A DNA stretch of 64,000 nt from Peromyscus leucopus (Eukaryota; Chordata; Mammalia; Rodentia; Cricetidae): contig NC_051086.1 of NCBI RefSeq assembly GCF_004664715.2, positions 73,869,486-73,933,485 of the forward strand, written 5' to 3'. Position 1 is the stretch's first letter; each line of letters begins with the position of its first letter. Below, piece by piece: positions 11,925 through 22,322 of the stretch. The notes beneath the pieces are model-generated. The model did no database searches, had not been told where the DNA came from, and saw only the letters and a list, made by a program, of their open reading frames with translations. Position numbers and translations under genes: made by a program.

Positions 11925-12165
11925 TTTTTGCGTCAGTGACAGCATTAGCTTGGACGATGATTTGGTCTCTCTAAACCTCAGTTTTGCAGCTTTGTTGGGA
12001 TGTGATACTGGTGATGACAAATGAGATAATGCACACGTGATCCTCAGCCCAACGTCGGTACTTAGGAAGTGTTCACTAGGTACATGTGATGATGCCTCCT
12101 GGAGTGTGAGCTTTGGGATCAGATGGATATCGTCTTGACACCTTAGCGCTTTCACTTGGAAACTG
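11925..12165 (+). mobile_element. MIR SINE(s), diverged
   Basis: MIR-like core with CTCTAAACCTCAGTTTTGC and ACAAATGAGATAATGCAC, then a possible second partial MIR head near 12095-12150. Confidence 0.55.
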
Positions 12166-12202
12166 TATGTATGATCTTGAAGTTGTTAGGTAACCCCTCT
12201 GT

Positions 12203-12633
12203 CTTCCTTGGGGTTTCTATTGCCGTGATATAACACCACGACGGAAAGCATCTTGGGAGAAGGAACAGGTTTGCTTTGGTTTACAGTTCCACATCACATT
12301 CCATCACGAAAGGACGTCAGGACAGGAAGTCAAGCAGGGCGGGATCCTGGAGGCAGGGACGATGGAGAAGCCGGGGTGGGGGTGGGGTGGGGGTGCTGAC
12401 TGGCTTACTCCCTGTTGTTTACTCGGCCTGCTTTCACGTACGCCCTAGGATCACCTGCTCAAGGGGTGGCCCCACCCACAGTGGGCTGGGACCTCCCACA
12501 CCAATCATTGGCTAAGACAAAACTCTGCAGACTTGCCCCCAGGCCAATCACATGAAGACATTTTTCTCAGTTGGGTCCCTCCTCTCAGCTATGTCTAGGT
12601 TTGTGTTGAGCTGGCGAAAACCAACCAGCAGAC
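12203..12633. mobile_element. Rodent LTR-like repeat
   Basis: Starts with TTGGGGTTTCTATTGCCGTG and ends with TTGTGTTGAGCTGGCGAAAA, the same termini as the family near 10576 and the reverse of those at 41895. A GGGGT-rich run lies at 12374-12396. Confidence 0.55.
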
Positions 12634-13804
12634 CCTCTGAGCCCCATGTCCCTGGTCAGTTGCGGAATATTGGGAAAACTTCAGAGGTCTATATATGTTA
12701 TATTTTATTCGCTGTTTAATAGTCTTCCCCTTGATCCAGAATTTGAGCTTAGTTGTCCAAAGGGGGAGGGGGAAATCTTTCCAAATATTCATTTCATTTC
12801 ATTGTCAGCATCAAGAGGAAAGAAAGGCAGAGACAAAACAGGAAAAGAATAAAGGTAAGGTTAGCCTTTTCTATCGCATCACAGGATTTGGTAGATGTAC
12901 TAGGGATGGGTCACAGATTTTATTTTATTTTATGTTTTTGGCCTGGAGCATCTGAGCATCCAAGGCAAGAAAGGAAAGGAAATATGGTTGGTTAGATGAC
13001 TCACAGTGCCAAGATAAATGCAGAGGAGTTCTGGAGAAGAGCTCTAGCTATTCCTAGGCCCGATACTGAAGACACAGTAGCACATGGAGGATGCACAGTG
13101 GTTGTCTATACGGTAGCTGTCCTCATCTTTGAGCACAAAGAGTCAGCCTAAGAATAGAGGCAATAAAGAGGTAACTTTGGAGCTGGATCAGGCTGAGTAT
13201 GAGGTTCCTAGGAGCCTGGAGAGTCAGCAAAGGGAAGAGCCTTTCCATGGGGCCCAAAGCTGCAGCATCTGGATGGTCCTCACACACTAAGCATGGTAAT
13301 TTTAAAGTACAGGGCCCATGCAGAAGAGAGATTCCCTTTCAGCTGAAAGGCACAGGAACCTGTGGTATGAGGGCCTGGAGGGCAAGGGGACCTGAGAAGC
13401 CATGTCCACACAGCTGCTTTGTTTTATAGGATTTCCCTCCTGGACATCTGGTACTTCATGGCAATCCTTAGCAGGAAGTTAGCTGTTCTTTTATTGTTTC
13501 ATAAAGTGTTTTTTCTTTGGTTCTGTTTTCCCAAGGACTGAGGAGAGTACCTCTTGAATGAAGAAAATGAGGAGAAGAGTTATAAAGGATGTTATCTTTC
13601 CTTCTACATCTTTTAATTCATTACAGCCAGAAGAGACACAGGCGCAGGGCAAAAGGAAGCTTGGAAGTAGGGGTGAAGAAGTGGGGATTCTGATACTCAA
13701 ACAGGTTTGGGGGAGGTACATCATCTTAACAGGACACCAGCAGCATTTCGTTCTTTGCTTTGTGGCATCTCTGAGCGGGGGACTCTCAGAGCTGGGATGA
13801 CAAC
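12634..13804. other. Apparently single-copy intergenic DNA
   Basis: No repeat or exon recognised, only short overlapping frames without family resemblance. Confidence 0.45.
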
Positions 13805-13950
13805 TTTTAGTTCCTCAGTTTATAGATGAAGACCAAGGTCATGAGTGTTGTAATGTTCAAGTCATGTAGGCCACACAGGTAGCCTCTGTCAGAGCAAGGG
13901 CCAATGCCTCTGCACTCCCAGGCTTTGGAAGAACACGTTGTCCCAGGGCA
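13805..13950 (-). mobile_element. MIR SINE, reversed
   Basis: CCTCAGTTTATAGATGAAG followed by AAGTCATGTAGGCCACACAG resembles the reverse of the MIR core. Confidence 0.5.
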
Positions 13951-14604
13951 TGGGTTAGGAGCAGGAGAAGAGATCTGAGGAAGAATTTTTGGTCTCATTC
14001 CCCAGGGCAATAAAGCCCATAAGAACTAGCTGTAGGGAAACAGCCAGGGGCCTTTGCACAGCCTAATGGCCACGTGTCTGCCTCCTGGTGCCGCTTTGAC
14101 TCCAACTCACCAGCTGGGAAGTCAATGGAGCTCCAACTCCTGCCCTGCCACAGGAGATCTGCCTTGTCTTAAGTAGGCCAGCTGTCTACAAGTAAATGCA
14201 CAGTCTCATTTCAACTATCCAATAGATGCCAGGTGTTCTATCAACATCTGGGCCTCTGGCAAGATACCTTCTCACAAGCCTCCTGGTCTAGTAAATAGGC
14301 AAGGGTAACTGTAACAATCACAATACAGGAAAATACTCTATGGGATCATGGGGGGGGGGAGTATTTTAACCAGCCTGGGAGAGAGAAGGGGTCATGAAAG
14401 TTCTGGCAAAGAAACGCTACCCAAAAGCCCAAGGGTGGAGTAGGCACTGAACGGGAGAAGGGCTGGAGCATAGGAGGCAGAGGTAGTGGATAAAGGTGTG
14501 GTGCATGGAACCAAAGGACATGTTCAGAAAAATGAAAACGTTTTGTTTCCTGGAGTGACTAGTCTGCAGAGGAGATATTGAGTACCAAGTTCCTAGGACT
14601 GATG
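13951..14604. other. Apparently single-copy intergenic DNA
   Basis: Nothing recognised except a G9 run near 14350-14358. Confidence 0.45.
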
Positions 14605-14774
14605 TAATGAAATGCTTCGACTGGCACCTGAAAATAACCCAAGTTCATTCTCTTATAGTTCAGGGGACCAGAAATGCAAGATCAAAGCTCCAGTGGGGGT
14701 TTCTTTACTCTCTGAAGGCTTTAGGTAGGAGAGGGGCCTTCCTGGTCTCTTTTAGCTTCTGGTGGCTTCGAGCA

Positions 14775-15012
14775 AGTCTTGGCATCCATGGGCTGTCCCT
14801 ATGTCACTAGCCCCTGTCTCCATCATCCCAAGAACAATCCTTGACATTCCATGGGCTGTCACTAGTCCCTGTCTCCATCATCCCACGAACAATCCTTGAC
14901 ATTCCATGGGCTGTCACTCTGTCACTAGCCCCTGTCTCCATCATCCCACAAACAAGCCTTGCCATCTATAGGCTGTCACTCTGTCACTAGCCTCTGTCTC
15001 CATCATCCCACG
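14775..15012 (+). repeat. Minisatellite, about four units of 55-63 bases
   Basis: Four tandem copies share CATGGGCTGTCAC, CACTAGCCCCTGTCTCCATC and ATCCCA followed by GAACAATCCTTG. The second unit has lost about eight bases. Flanking DNA (14605-14774 and 15013-15170) looks like an old interspersed repeat of uncertain family, within which the array probably arose. Confidence 0.9.
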
Positions 15013-15459
15013 GATTCTCAACCCTGAACTCTAGGTGCTTTGTAATCCTCTCCTCTTCCTACAAGAACAGCAGTCATTGGATTCAGGACCCACTCCAATT
15101 CAGTTTGACCTTTTCTTTTAAAATTACATCTTCAAGGACCTTATTTCTACATAAGATTGAATTCCAAGCTTCTGGGTAGATTCCAAAGAGAAAATCCATA
15201 GTTTTTTTATTAACTTTTCTTCCATAAAGGTCCCCCAATGCAAAAATCTTGAATCATTGCCTAGATGCATTTTTGATTTGGGAGAGGGACAGGAATCATT
15301 GTTCATTTTAACTAACACATTGTCACCCGGTTCTTAACCCCAAAGCCAATCTGAGCCAGGGCTGCTGACACTCCCTAGCAGGTGGTTGTCCAAAGCCCCT
15401 AGAACCCTTTGCCAAATGTGCCCGGTCAACACAGGTGGAGCCAGGAAGCAGAAAATGGC

Positions 15460-15570
15460 TGGGAGTTGTCCCTCTGCCCCTCTCAGGGTCTCTCATCTGT
15501 AAAACGGGGCACAAATCATTTGACAGCCCATCTTCAAGGCTGCTGGAGGACAAAGTGTTGAGTATAAGCA
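15460..15570 (+). mobile_element. MIR fragment
   Basis: TCTCATCTGTAAAACGGGGC is a typical MIR core phrase; the rest is diverged. Confidence 0.5.
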
Positions 15571-15705
15571 ACTGAGAATATGTTTTTCAGGATGTAAAAG
15601 CCCTCACAATTGTAGGAAAAGATATTCTTATTGCCACTCACACCAGCATCATGGCTTCTTTCTCCTTCCTTTTTCATTTCCAAGTTTCCGTTCTTTGAAC
15701 ACATT

Positions 15706-15738
15706 ATCTATCCATCTATCCATCTATCTATCCATCTG

Positions 15739-15784
<46 letters not shown>

Positions 15785-15788
15785 CATC
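15706..15788. repeat. (ATCT)n tetranucleotide repeat
   Basis: About 20 ATCT units, with ATCC and GTCT variants at the edges. Confidence 0.95.
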
Positions 15789-16399
15789 CTCTACCCTTCT
15801 TCTTCTCCCTTCCCCTTCCTCTCTCTTTTAGAAGCAGAAGGAATGTAGGGTAAGCGTCACAGAATCTGCTTCCTTCTACTATAGACAAGGGAAGGTAGGG
15901 GTGAGGGACCATTCAAGTGTCCCATCCCCTTGGGACTTTGTCCTAAACCAACTGGATTACAAGGACATAGAGCTGCTGCTTGGATGTGTTCGTGCCCAGG
16001 AGGTTGAAATGGGCTAATTAGTAATCTCAATTAGATTGAATTCCTGAATACAACACTTGGAATTAGTGCCTTGCTCTCAGGAGCAGTGGGGTGAATAGTC
16101 ACCCATTTCCAGGACTTCAGCACCCTTCAGGCTGTAAAAGCCCTCACAGTGCTCTTCTGCCCAGGACAGACATAATCTGGTTACAACAGCCCGGGGCAGG
16201 ACCCTCATATCTTAGCTGTCATCTGTTTCCTAAGAACTGGCTCTAGGACCAGTTCTCTGTATCATTCAGACTTTTATTTTCCAATCCTCAGCAAGTGTGA
16301 CCCATGCAGTCTGGCCAGGAATCACAGAAGGGAGAAAGGATTTGACAGTCCAGATATCTGAGTTCAATTTTACCAACTACAAAAAAATAAAAATATAAT
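15789..16399. other. Single-copy DNA with homeodomain-site-like cluster
   Basis: No repeat recognised. Around 16012-16040 the sequence GGCTAATTAGTAATCTCAAT continues into TTAGATTGAATTCC, which contains TAATTAG and CAATTAG cores. Confidence 0.4.
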
Positions 16400-16735
16400 G
16401 TATTGGACTGAGAAGATGTTTCTGTTGGTAAAATCTTGCTTGCTTGCAAGCATGGCGACTTGAGTTTGACCCCCAGAACTCATGCAAGAAAGTCTGGCTG
16501 TGGTAGAATCCAGGCCTGGAGAGGAGGAGGCAGGTGGACTCAGGCTCCATGGCCAGCCAGCCTAACCTGCATGGTGAGTTCAAGGCCAGTGAGAGGCCTT
16601 GACTCAAAACAAGGTGGATGGCACTTGAGGAACAGCACCCATGGTTCTCCTCTGCCCTCCACATGGACACATGTATATCTGCACTTCCACACACAGGAAC
16701 ATGTGCACACATGGAAATCTTGTGTTTAAGTTTTT
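16400..16735 (+). mobile_element. Long tRNA-derived rodent SINE (B3/B4-related)
   Basis: A tRNA-like head (AGATGTTTCTGTTGGTAAAA), a middle with GGCCAGTGAGAGGCCTTGAC and an end with CTCTGCCCTCCACATGGAC and CA-rich sequence match a rodent composite SINE. The exact subfamily is uncertain. Confidence 0.65.
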
Positions 16736-17093
16736 GGCATTACATATTGTAATAATTTGACTTGATAGTGAAGAGAAATAGCTTAAGTGTCATATTGCTC
16801 CTGAAAGAACCTTGTCAATTTCTGTTCCAAGATGATTTCAGTTATGTGACTCACTCATGATAGCAACAATTTAGAAAGAGCATGACCTAAGAAAGCAATT
16901 CAACTCAATGATATTGAGACAATAACTAAATAAACAGCCAATTTATGGGGATATGGAGGCTTTAGATACAAGATGAAATTATCTTTAAATAATACTTTTA
17001 CTAACTCTTTGAGACTTTCATATAATGTGTTTTGATCATATTCACCCCCAAATCCTCCCAGATCCCACATCTCCATACTAGCTTGACTTTTTG
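16736..17093. other. Apparently single-copy intergenic DNA
   Basis: AT-rich, nothing recognised. Confidence 0.4.
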
Positions 17094-17240
17094 TCTCCTC
17101 CCCTCCCCTCCCCTCCCCTCCTCTCCCCTCCCCTCCCCTCCTCTCCCCTCCCCTCCCCTCCTCTCCCCTCCCCTCCCTCCCCTCTCCTCTCCTCCCCTCT
17201 CCTCTGCTCTCTTCTCCTCTCCTCCTCTCTCCTGCCATCT
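17094..17240. repeat. (CCCCT)n-type polypyrimidine array
   Basis: About 140 bases of almost pure C and T on the plus strand, in CCCCT, CCTCT and CTCCT units. The long proline/serine/leucine frames across it (17032-17532 plus and the minus-strand partners) are artefacts of the repeat. Confidence 0.95.
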
Positions 17241-17704
17241 TTCTTTAAAATTTATCAAGTACAATTTGTATTGCCCAGATACTCTTGGACATGGGGCCTG
17301 CCCTAAAGCATGGCTGACCTACCAGGGGTCACATCCTTTAAAGAAAACAATCTCTCCTTCTTCCAGAAGCTATCAAATGCCAATAACTCCTCAGCTAGGG
17401 GTGGAACTTAGTGACTGCCTCCTCCTTCTGTGGTGTTTTTTGTTTTTGTTTTTGTTTTTTTTTTGTTTGTTTTTTTTTTTCTCTGCCCTGAGGTTGCACT
17501 GGTCTTGTGTACAGGGTTTTTTTCTGCCCTGAGGTAGGCAGTCACCTACGGCCTCTGGTTCTTAATCCTTTCTGCCCCTTCTTCTAAGATGGTCCCTAAG
17601 CCTTGGGGATGTGTGTGTAGATGTCCCATTTAGGGTAGGCACTCCACAGTCTCATTCTTTATACCTTCATCAGTAGAGGGTTTCTGTGTTAATTGCCATC
17701 TACT
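17241..17704. other. Intergenic DNA with T-rich tract
   Basis: A T/G tract lies at 17437-17480. The phrase TCTGCCCTGAGGT occurs twice, near 17482 and 17523. Otherwise nothing recognised. Confidence 0.4.
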
Positions 17705-17812
17705 GTGAGAAAGGTTCTTCCTATATAGCCCAAGCTTGCCTCAAATTCGACACCCCCCTGCCTCAGCCTCCTGAGTGACGGGATCACAGGTATACACCAC
17801 CATGCCTGCAAG
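17705..17812 (-). mobile_element. Old B1-like SINE, reversed
   Basis: CTGCCTCAGCCTCCTGAGTG followed by ATCACAGGTATACACCACCA is a reversed B1 left part. Confidence 0.75.
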
Positions 17813-18693
17813 GAAATAGTCTCTTATGTATGGGTTCTTTTGGAGGAAAGGATCCATGACTATCATCATTTTTCTCAAAAGCATCTGTAGCCAACAGATT
17901 AATAACTAAGAATAATTAGGAATGTCAGGCATCTAACTGTTGAGCAGCTTTTTGTGGATTGCCGACTGCATACAAGGTCTTCGGGCATGGCCCACGACTG
18001 CAAAAGCAAATAAGAGCCCTTTCAAGGAGGCCATTCTCCTATGGAGAAGGCACAACTACAGGGAAAGGCTTACAATAGGATGTAACATCTAAGATACTGT
18101 GATGCAATAGTGATAACCTGGGTAGAGCAGCAACGATGCTCACAGGATGACTGGGGAACATAGAACTCTTGGAAATGTTCAGAAATTCTATCCTTACTTC
18201 CAGAGGAGTTGTGAAGTGTTAGAAAAAGAGGAGGCTGGGAGGCTTTCGCAGCAGGGCCTCACTTCAGGAAGCACACACCCTCAAGTTCATCTGAAAGTGC
18301 AGGTCACTGGCTTTCTCATGCCCAGCATCTTTATGTCTTTCTGTGTCTTTATGTCTTTCTGCCATCCACATTGGCGATCTTGAATGGACATGGGCCTCTT
18401 CTTTTCTGTCTGTCTGTGTCTTCCTCAGACTTCTTCAGGGTCAGATGCTCCACAAGGAGTTCAGGGTCTCTCAGCTCTTTTTTTTTTTTTTTTTTTTTTT
18501 TTTCCCTGCCCTTTCCTGGTGGCCTCCCATGGCCTATTCTGTGACCAGCATTCCAGGAAGATGGATGTCAGAGATACATGATCATGGCTCAGACCATGTT
18601 ACTCTAGTTCCTGTGGAGACATTAGCAGTCCCCATTGACCAGGTCATCCAGCAGAAAGCACTGTTGGGGGAGGGGAGGGGAGGATTCAAGCAT
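17813..18693. other. Intergenic DNA with poly-T tract
   Basis: A T tract lies at 18479-18503. The part at 17930-18280 has a faint resemblance to ancient mammalian repeats, not assigned. Confidence 0.4.
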
Positions 18694-18880
18694 TTTTTTT
18701 TTTTCTAAAGATTTATTTATGTATTATGTATACAGTGAGTGTTATGTCTACAGGCCAGAAGAGGGCACCAGATCTCATTGTAGACGCTTGTGAGCCACCA
18801 TGTGGTTGCTGGGAATTGAACTCAGGACCTCTGGAAGAACAGCCAGTGTTCTTAACCTCTGAGCCATCTCTCCAGCCCCA
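18694..18880 (-). mobile_element. B2 SINE with 11-bp target duplication
   Basis: Complete reversed B2: an A/T tail at the left (ATTTATTTATGTATTATG), CAGAAGAGGGCACCAGATCT, CACCATGTGGTTGCTGGG and the tRNA-like head ending GCCATCTCTCCAGCCCC. Perfect duplicates of GATTCAAGCAT flank it at 18683-18693 and 18881-18891. Confidence 0.95.
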
Positions 18881-18969
18881 GATTCAAGCATATTTACACT
18901 GCCATATAGTAGGCCTGGAGCACATGGTTCAGTGGGCTTAAGCCCTAGTTCCTGTTCTCTTACTTACCC

Positions 18970-19625
18970 ATTGGATCCAGGCCTTTCCATAATGTCCCTA
19001 CCTGGAGTCCAGGCTACCATCTCTTCCACTGTGGACTTTTCCACTCAATTTGCGTGCAAGCCTCTTTCTAATTCATTCGCCATATGGCAGCCAGAGGGAT
19101 CATTTTCAAATGTAAACCAGAGCAAGCCTGCCCTCTGTTAAAACTTTCCAAATATTTTCACCGCTTTTAGAATAAAACCCGAGCTTCATACCATGTCCTG
19201 TAAGCTCTTCCACGTGCATCGGCATCTGTCTTCTTCTATGTGCCCATGCTGGACCCCTCCACATCCCACCAGGCCCACTGATGTGTCCATCCCTGCATCA
19301 AGGCCTTTGCACTTGCTGCTGTACCTCTCTTTTCTCTCTTCAGATGGAGGCATGGTTTCTTCCCCTCATCAGTTTTAAAGGCTTTTGGATTTTTTTTTGA
19401 GCATCTCTCCTGACGGTCTACCCCCTCTCCACCATCACAGCCCTTTAGCACCACTCTCTCTCAGTCTCTTCACAGTTCTCATTATAATCTGAAACTACTC
19501 TGCTCATTCCCTTACCTGTCCTCCCTGCCATGTTCACTACCAGTCACTGCTCCATCCCTGCCATCTAGAATACAGACAAGAGATGATGAATAAATACTTG
19601 TTCAATGGTTATGGTAAAAGACACG
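18970..19625 (+). mobile_element. LINE-2 3' end
   Basis: L2 phrases include AAGGCCTTTGCACTTGCTG, CCAGAGGGATCATTTTCAAA and the terminal GAATAAATACTTGTTCAATG. It is an ancient mammal-wide LINE fragment with no usable frame. Confidence 0.75.
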
Positions 19626-19747
19626 TGATACAGCTGAGGCCCCACAATTCTTTAGCAGAAAAACAGAACGGAAAAATGGCTGCTTAGTAATCATCTAGGA
19701 CCCTTAGAAAAACTAGGCAGCCGCCGCAATTAGAGTCATGGGACTGT

Positions 19748-20095
19748 TAAAGAACTGTAAAGTCAGGGGCTGGGGAGAAGGCCCAGCAGGCAAAGCGCTT
19801 GAAACACAAATGTGAGGACCAGATTTCAGTTTAAAAGCACCCATTCAAAAGCTGGGTGTGGGCCACACACCTGTAATTCCAGCCCCAGCAGGCTGAGGCT
19901 GGAAGATCCCTTGGACCTTCCATCTAGCTGGTCAGTCCATGTAGCTACTTCAGCAAGCCCCAGGTGGTCAGTGGGAGACCCTATTTCAAAAAAAATAAAG
20001 TGGAGAGCAATTGAGGGAGATGGCCAGTGTTGCCCTCTGGCCTCCACATATGCGTGTGCATACATGCACACATACATACACACAAAGAAATACAA
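19748..20095 (+). mobile_element. Long tRNA-derived rodent SINE (B3/B4-related)
   Basis: Similar in layout to the element at 16400: GGGGCTGGGGAGAAGGCCCA head, a B1-like middle (CACACACCTGTAATTCCAGC), then TTGCCCTCTGGCCTCCACAT and a CA-rich end. Confidence 0.7.
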
Positions 20096-20208
20096 AGTCA
20101 GGTGGCTTGAGGCTTTTGAGTAAAATCATAGTTGTAGGCTGGAAATTAATTTTCATCAAGATTTAGGAAAGAAAAGCGGGAGCAAGGAACCTTTAAAAAT
20201 ATATTCCA

Positions 20209-20355
20209 GGCCGGGCGGTGGTGGCGCACGCCTTTAATCCCAGCACTCGGGAGGCAGAGCCAGGTGGATCTCTGTGAGTTCGAGGCCAGCCTGGGCTACC
20301 AAGTGAGCTCCAGGAAAGGCGCAAAGCTATGCAGAGAAACCCTGTCTCGAAATAC

Positions 20356-20384
<29 letters not shown>
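20209..20384 (+). mobile_element. Young B1 SINE, cricetid type, with poly(A) tail
   Basis: Near-consensus B1: GGCCGGGCGGTGGTGGCGCA, TTCGAGGCCAGCCTGGGCTA, then AGTGAGCTCCAGGAAAGGCG and CAGAGAAACCCTGTCTCG, with a long A tail. A duplication of AAAAATATATTCCA (20195-20208 and 20385-20398) marks the insertion site. The right-half form is typical of cricetid rodents. Confidence 0.97.
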
Positions 20385-20393
<9 letters not shown>

Positions 20394-20496
20394 TTCCAAA
20401 TTTTAAGTCTCAGCAAAATGATAGCCATTCATTGGCAAGTGGAACTGTATACTACAAGTGGAGCAAAAGCGAAGTCTGTGGCTCAGACCTTGTTCA

Positions 20497-20498
<2 letters not shown>

Positions 20499-20541
<43 letters not shown>
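20499..20541. repeat. (CA)n microsatellite
   Basis: About 21 CA units. Confidence 0.95.
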
Positions 20542-20543
<2 letters not shown>

Positions 20544-21825
20544 CTTATTCATGCGATTCACTCTGAATATCTCCATCACACTCACAATTCATTTAGTTAC
20601 ACATAGGCCCCATCCTATCTCTATTGTTGACAGCCAGACACCCTAACAGGTGAACAGTGGCTGCAGGGAGGCGTCCCTGAGTAATGCTAAGGGCACGCTC
20701 CCGATAGCTTCTAAAGCATTTGGTTCCCAATTAGATCAGTTGCTCAAACTCTCACCTCTTGACCAAGTAAGATAATGACCATGAGGCCCATTACCCAGCA
20801 TTCTGGCATGGAGTAGAATTTTTTCCCCTACCAGATCCATCCCATTAAAAAAATATAGTTCACATGACTCTTGTGGTCTTTTCTTAATCCACAATCTGTA
20901 CGAGCAACTGAAAGCAATAAGCATAATTTAAGTGCAATGTCTTTCCTAATTAAAATCTACCCCAAAAGGAATTCCAGAGTTATTTTAGTCTGTGTAGCAG
21001 AGGAAGTTCCATTATACAAATCCAGACTTCTAAATCAAGTCCAAGGGGAGGTGTGCCCATGCATGTGTGTGTCACACGCATGTAGCATAAGTTTGGGGGC
21101 GCTACCAGGAATGCAGAGTTGGCCCTGAACAGGCTGAAGGATCTGAATTTCCAGAGACAACTGCTGACAGAGCTGTGGGGAGTTACTTTTGAGGTTCCTG
21201 TGGCTAGTAAAGAGTCCTGGAGTCTGCTCTGGACTTCTCCCGTGGTTCTGAAGAAACATACTTGAATGGTTTTTCCATGAGGGAATGTTGTCTGAGCTCT
21301 CTCAGGAGAGGCCCCACATGCTTGGCGACCCTCCTTGGAAACACTGGTTGCCAGCGCAGCTGTATCTGTCTGGCTTCCCCAGAAAAGAAGGCAGGCAGTC
21401 AGCAAGCCCTCTGCTCACCCAAGGGCTTCTTTCCAGGGACAGTCCACACAGGAAACCAGCCCCGAGCGAAGGCAGAGGACAGTGGAAGGAGGGTAGAGAA
21501 AGGACAACTCGGAAAAGCAAGGGGGGTTTTCAAAGCTTACACCACAGTCTCTCTGAGGGTGGGTTTGGATCTTCAAGGGCAACAGATTATTTCCGTGTGG
21601 GAGGACAGCTGGCAGAAGTCTGAAGATAATTTGGAACATGCTTTTTCATTTTCACAGAATTCTTCCCATCACCTGGCCATGAACCCTCACCATAACTCTG
21701 TGAGTGTTTTTGAAATGGACATCAATGTTTCGATAAATCTGCTATCCCTTGGAAGGAGCAAAAAAAAATGTTTCATAGGTTCGAGTAGATAAATTGTTAA
21801 GGGAGGAGTGTCCTACTTAATTACA
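20542..21825. other. Apparently single-copy intergenic DNA with overlapping open frames
   Basis: A 176-codon plus-strand frame (21262-21792) overlaps frames on the minus strand of up to 141 codons (20980-21405). None shows a known domain, signal peptide or exon structure. Nothing else recognised. Confidence 0.4.
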
Positions 21826-22188
21826 GGTGTCAATTTGACATAGCCTAGAGTCACCTAAGAAAGGAGTCTCAACTGAGGAACTATCCAGATCACACTGGCC
21901 TGTGGAGGATTGCGTTCACTGTTAATTGGTGTAGGAGAGCCCAGCCCACTGAGGGCGGCAACACTCTCTAGGCATGTTGTCCTGGGCTGTATAAGAAAAG
22001 CTAACTGAAAAGTGAGCCGGCTAGTGAATCCCCATGGTTTCTGCTTCAAGTTTCCACTTGAGTTCTGCTCTGACTTCCCTCCGTGGTGGCCTGGGACCTG
22101 GAAGTACAAGCCAAATAAACCCTCTCCTCCCCTAAGTTGCTTTTGGTTAGAATTTTATCACCACAACAGAAAGGAACTAGAGCAGTGA
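21826..22188 (+). mobile_element. Rodent solo LTR (ERVL/MaLR-like)
   Basis: Starts with TGTCAATTTGACATAGCCTA and contains GTTAATTGGTGTAGGAGAGC, CTGTATAAGAAAAGC and an AATAAACCC poly(A) signal near 22112. It ends near GAAAGGAACTAGAGCAG. Same family as 41895 and 60085; the name (possibly RMER15) is uncertain. Confidence 0.65.
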
Positions 22189-22192
22189 GGGG

Positions 22193-22322
22193 GAAAAAAA
22201 AACATGGTGGGGCATGCCTGTATCTTGAGCATTTGAGAGGTGGAGGCAGGAGCATCATGAGTTCAAGGCTATCCAAGGCTGCATAGTGAGAACTTGTCTC
22301 AAAATGAAAAGATAAAAGAATT
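22193..22322 (+). mobile_element. Old B1-like SINE
   Basis: ACATGGTGGGGCATGCCTGT, GGTGGAGGCAGGAGCATCAT and TTGTCTCAAAATG give a diverged B1. Confidence 0.8.

Noticed and set aside
17032..17532. 166-codon Pro/Ser/Leu-rich frame
   Set aside because: Produced by the polypyrimidine repeat, which lacks stop codons in several frames.
18842..18880. tRNA-like promoter boxes in SINE heads (also at 5800, 45800, 47800, 52046)
   Set aside because: These are tRNA-derived parts of B2, ID and RSINE1 elements, not functional tRNA genes.
21262..21792. 176-codon open frame on the plus strand, with opposite-strand frames overlapping
   Set aside because: No recognisable domain, Kozak context, splice structure or homology pattern. 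Open frames of this size occur by chance in GC-richer, stop-poor DNA.
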